From contig NZ_LT707065.1 in assembly GCF_900156745.1 (NCBI RefSeq), positions 1,426,001 to 1,490,000 on the forward strand: DNA of 64,000 nucleotides, read 5' to 3'. Source of the DNA: Achromobacter sp. MFA1 R4. GTDB lineage: Bacteria > Pseudomonadota > Gammaproteobacteria > Burkholderiales > Burkholderiaceae_B. Below the pieces are notes generated by a model. The model had not been told where the DNA came from, did not search any database, and saw nothing but the letters and a program-made list of their open reading frames with translations. Shown here one piece after another: positions 61,061 through 64,000 of this stretch; the stretch's first letter is position 1, and every line of letters begins with the position of its first letter. Made by a program: the position numbers and the translations under genes.

Positions 61061-62296
61061 ATGAAATTGGCTTTCACCACCGGCCTGCTGTGCCTGGCAG
61101 GACTTACCGCAACGGCCCACGCCGCGCCCGTCAAGATCGGCCTGATCGAAACCCTGTCCGGGCCGCAGGCCTCGACCGGCCTGATGTTCCGCGCCGCCGT
61201 CAAATACGAGCTGGACCGCATCAACGCGGCCGGCGGCTGGAACGGCCAGCCGCTGGAACTGGTGGAGTTCGACAACCAGGGCGGCCCCGTGGGCGCCTCG
61301 GACCGCTTCCGCGCCGCGGCCGCCGAGGGCGTGCAGGTGCTGGTGCAGGGCTCGTCGTCGGCGATTTCCGGCCAGCTCACCGAAGACGTGCGCAAGCACA
61401 ACCTGCGCAACCCGGGCAAGGAGATCGTGTTCCTGAACGTGGGCGGCGAGGCGCTGGAGCTGACCGGCCAGAAGTGCCACTTCTACCATTTCCGTTTCAC
61501 CACCAACGCCGACCTGCGCGTGAAGGCGCTGACCTCGGTGATGTCGGCCGACGGCACGCTGGGCAAGCGCGTGTACGCCATCAACCAGAACTACTCCTGG
61601 GGCCAGGACATGGAAGGCGCGACCGAGCGCTTTGCCAAGCAGTATGGCTACGAGGTCGTGGGCAAGACGCTGCACGAGGTCAACAAGATCCAGGACTTCG
61701 CGCCCTACGTCGCGCGCATCCGCTCGGCCTCGCCCGACACGGTGATCACCGGCAACTGGTCCAACGACCTGCTGCTGCTCATGAAGGCCACGCAGGCGGG
61801 CGGCCTGAAGGTGCGCTTTGCCACGGTGTTCCTGGACCAGGTGGGCAACCTGGCCAACGCCGGCGAGGTCGCGCTGGGCCACTACATCGCGCACCCGTAC
61901 AACATCGAAGCGGCCGGCGAGGAAGGCGCGGCGTTCGCCGAGGACTACAAGTCCAAGACCGGCCACTACCCCAGCTACACCGAACCGCAGACCGTGATCG
62001 GCGTGCGCTTCCTGGGCGAAGCCTTGAAGCAGGTCAAGCCGCAGGACGGCAAGCTGCCGGTGCCGGCACTGGCCGCCGCGCTGGAGAAGGTCACCTACAA
62101 GTCGGCGCTGGGCGACTACACCATGCGCGCCGAAGACCACCAGGTGCAGTTGCCGATGGTGGTGTCCAAGGTCAGCAAGGATGCCAAGTACAAGGCCGAC
62201 GGCACCGACATGGGCTTTGCGCCCGTCAAGGTGCTGGCCGCGGCGGACGTGTCCTCGCCGGTGCAGGCCACCTGCAAGATGCAACGCCCGAAGTGA
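61061..62296 (+). CDS. Liv-type ABC substrate-binding protein
   Basis: 411 residues. Signal peptide about 1-21 (AHAAP). The type 1 binding domain includes VKIGLIETLSGPQASTG, QGSSSAISGQLTEDV and TVITGNWSNDLLLLMKA, followed by a C-terminal SPVQATCKM. The nearest branch of this family binds amino acids, amides or aromatic acids. First gene of the importer cluster controlled by the upstream promoter/operator. An AGGAG site precedes the ATG. Confidence 0.9.
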   Translation: MKLAFTTGLLCLAGLTATAHAAPVKIGLIETLSGPQASTGLMFRAAVKYELDRINAAGGWNGQPLELVEFDNQGGPVGASDRFRAAAAEGVQVLVQGSSSAISGQLTEDVRKHNLRNPGKEIVFLNVGGEALELTGQKCHFYHFRFTTNADLRVKALTSVMSADGTLGKRVYAINQNYSWGQDMEGATERFAKQYGYEVVGKTLHEVNKIQDFAPYVARIRSASPDTVITGNWSNDLLLLMKATQAGGLKVRFATVFLDQVGNLANAGEVALGHYIAHPYNIEAAGEEGAAFAEDYKSKTGHYPSYTEPQTVIGVRFLGEALKQVKPQDGKLPVPALAAALEKVTYKSALGDYTMRAEDHQVQLPMVVSKVSKDAKYKADGTDMGFAPVKVLAAADVSSPVQATCKMQRPK

Positions 62297-62442
62297 TGCC
62301 CTTGCGGCGGTCCGTGCGCTGACCCGCGCGCGGGCCGCCCTGGGCACATGACAAGCGCGCACCCGGCGCGGGCCGGGCAAAAACAACGTGCGCAATAGAT
62401 CGCGGGACGCCCGGCGTCCCGCGCAAGAATCCTGGAGCGGAC

Positions 62443-63384
62443 ATGGAATACTTTACCGTCTCGCTGTTGAACGGCGTGATCTACGGCCTGCTGCTATTCA
62501 TGGTGTCGGCAGGCTTGACACTGATTTTCGGGATGATGGGTGTGCTGAACTTCGCGCACGCCTCGTTCTACATGATCGGCGCGTATGCCGCCTACACCCT
62601 CACGCCCGTCACGGGCTTCTGGACGGCGCTGGTGCTGGCCACGGTCATCGCCGGGGTGCTGGGCATGGGCGTCGAACGCTTCTTCCTGCGCCGCGTGCAC
62701 AAGTTCGGCCACGCGCAGGAACTGCTGGTGACCTTCGGCCTGGCGTTCATCGTCGCCGAACTCATCAAGCTGTTCTACGGCGACTTTCCCGTCGACTACC
62801 GGGTGCCGCAGTTCCTGAACTTCGCGGCGTTCCGCGTGTTTGACGCCGACTATCCGTTCTATCGCCTCTTGATGGGCGGCGTGTCGCTGGCGATGTTCGC
62901 GGCCATCTACCTGCTGCTGTCGCGCACCCGCGTGGGCATCGTGGTGCGATCGGCCATCTACCGGCCGCGCATGGCCGAGGCGCTGGGCCATAACGTGCCG
63001 CTCGTCTTCATGAGCGTGTTCGGCGTGGGCGCCGCGATGGCCGGACTGGCCGGCGCGGTGGCGGGCGCGTTCTACACCACCAACCCGAACATGGCATTGG
63101 AGCTGGGCGTGCTGGTGTTCGTGGTGGTCGTGGTGGGCGGCCTGGGTTCGCTGGAAGGCGCGATGATCGCGTCGCTCCTGATCGGCCTGATCAGCTCGTT
63201 CTCGGTCGGCATCGACGCCAGCCTGGCCACCCTGTTCGGCCTGTTCGGCGCCGGGGAATGGGCCGAAAGCGTGGGCGGCCTGATGACCGTGAAGGTATCC
63301 AGCCTGGCCGCGACGCTGCCGTTCCTCTTGATGCTGGTGGTGCTGCTGGTCAAGCCGTCGGGCCTGAAGGGAGAGCAGGCATGA
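62443..63384 (+). CDS. LivH-type ABC permease
   Basis: 313 residues, about 8 helices. LTLIFGMMGVLNFAHASFYM and GGLGSLEGAMIASLLIG are the LivH signatures. The stop overlaps the LivM-type start (ATGA). Together with the receptor and LivM-type permease it forms a second branched-chain/aromatic-type importer, separate from the one at 43-46 kb. Confidence 0.92.
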   Translation: MEYFTVSLLNGVIYGLLLFMVSAGLTLIFGMMGVLNFAHASFYMIGAYAAYTLTPVTGFWTALVLATVIAGVLGMGVERFFLRRVHKFGHAQELLVTFGLAFIVAELIKLFYGDFPVDYRVPQFLNFAAFRVFDADYPFYRLLMGGVSLAMFAAIYLLLSRTRVGIVVRSAIYRPRMAEALGHNVPLVFMSVFGVGAAMAGLAGAVAGAFYTTNPNMALELGVLVFVVVVVGGLGSLEGAMIASLLIGLISSFSVGIDASLATLFGLFGAGEWAESVGGLMTVKVSSLAATLPFLLMLVVLLVKPSGLKGEQA

Positions 63385-64000
63385 GCCATACCGCGACTTC
63401 CACGCGTCGCGCCACGGGCGCGCTGCTGTTGATTCTGTGCGTGGCCGCGCTGTGTGCGCTGCCATGGCTGCTGCCTGCCGGCCAGCTTGTGGCGGCCGTG
63501 CAGATGCTGATCGCCGCGCTGTTCGCCTGCGCCTTCAACCTGCTGGCCGGCCAGGGCGGCATGCTGTCCTTCGGCCATGCCGCGTACTTTGGCGTCGGCA
63601 CCTTCGCCACCATCCATGCGATGAATGCGCTGGGCGGGGCCGGGCTGCTGCCCACGCCATTGATGCCGCTCATCGGCGGCGTGGCCGGGCTGCTGTTCGG
63701 CGTGATCGCGGGCTGGTTCGCCACCATGCGGTCGGGCGTGTACTTTTCGATGATCACGCTGGCGCTGGCCGAGCTGCTGCACGCGCTTGCGCCGCACCTG
63801 AAAAGCGTGTTTGGCGGCGAAGCCGGCGTATCCGCCATGCGCATGCCGGCCTGGGGCTTCACGTTCGGTTCCGACATCGAGGTGTATTACCTGGTGCTGG
63901 CCTGGGTGCTGGTGTCGCTGGCGGCGCTGTATGGGCTGACGCGCACGCCGCTGGGCCGGCTGACGCTGGGGCTGCGCGAAAACGCCAGCCGCCTGCGTTA
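63381..64000 (+). CDS. LivM-type ABC permease (truncated by the window edge)
   Basis: 206 codons from the ATG at 63381 reach the right edge still open. Hydrophobic segments and NLLAGQGGMLSFGHAAYFGVG are the LivM signature. Starts within the LivH-type stop. The LivG/LivF ATPases are expected beyond the edge. Confidence 0.92.
   Translation, partial: MSHTATSTRRATGALLLILCVAALCALPWLLPAGQLVAAVQMLIAALFACAFNLLAGQGGMLSFGHAAYFGVGTFATIHAMNALGGAGLLPTPLMPLIGGVAGLLFGVIAGWFATMRSGVYFSMITLALAELLHALAPHLKSVFGGEAGVSAMRMPAWGFTFGSDIEVYYLVLAWVLVSLAALYGLTRTPLGRLTLGLRENASRLR

Overview
The window is about 64 kb of GC-rich, densely coding DNA with bacterial gene organisation. It contains short intergenic gaps, many ATGA/GTGA overlaps, several Bug-type periplasmic solute receptors, Liv- and Aap-type ABC importers, a MexEF-OprN-type efflux pump, many LysR/IclR/GntR regulators and aromatic catabolism. 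This fits a soil or opportunistic betaproteobacterium of the Alcaligenaceae (Achromobacter/Bordetella-like). The genus is an inference from gene content. I saw no rRNA, tRNA, CRISPR array, insertion sequence or prophage.

Layout. 1-2.8 kb: start of a lipoprotein gene running off the left edge, an AllA-type ureidoglycolate lyase coupled to a stand-alone integrase arm-type DNA-binding domain, a small cupin and an MFS transporter. 3.1-9.1 kb: two large exported WG-repeat proteins in tandem with overlapping reading frames. 9.1-16 kb: an isocitrate-lyase/PEP-mutase family enzyme with a divergent LysR gene, a ferric-siderophore reductase with its PadR/YqjI-like regulator and an array of operator-like repeats, an XRE-family regulator with a divergent MFS exporter, and proC.

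16.5-24.8 kb: a catabolic operon with a GlcD-type 2-hydroxyacid dehydrogenase, a PotD/PotA/fused PotB-PotC importer and a DapA-family aldolase or dehydratase. It is followed by an IclR regulator and a phytanoyl-CoA dioxygenase family protein on the other strand. 24.9-33.7 kb: an AI-2E family permease and a LysR regulator divergent from a complete tripartite RND pump of MexEF-OprN type.

33.7-46.6 kb: a LysR gene overlapping a small membrane-protein gene, divergent from a 12-gene aromatic operon. The operon encodes gentisate dioxygenase, fumarylpyruvate hydrolase, maleylpyruvate isomerase, a PchB-like chorismate mutase/isochorismate lyase domain, a Bug receptor, an FAD oxidoreductase, a 3-hydroxybenzoate 6-monooxygenase-like enzyme and a complete Liv-type importer. 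It would take up an aromatic acid, hydroxylate it to gentisate and open the ring to fumarate and pyruvate.

46.6-53.2 kb: a VOC protein, a 0.67 kb gene-free stretch, a second Bug receptor and the aapJQMP general amino-acid importer. 53.5-57.5 kb: ftsEX, an isolated cheD with a repeat tail, thpR and a 5'-nucleotidase-like HAD enzyme. 57.5-64 kb: a homoserine-dehydrogenase-like SAF-domain protein, a FadR-type GntR regulator, an SDR, and a Liv-type importer with a strong sigma70-like promoter and palindromic operator. The window ends inside the LivM-type gene.

The observations most worth following are the PchB-like gene inside the gentisate operon, the orphan integrase arm domain coupled to allA, the repeated operator of the YqjI/YqjH-like pair, the cheD repeat tail and the promoter/operator at 60.66-60.72 kb.
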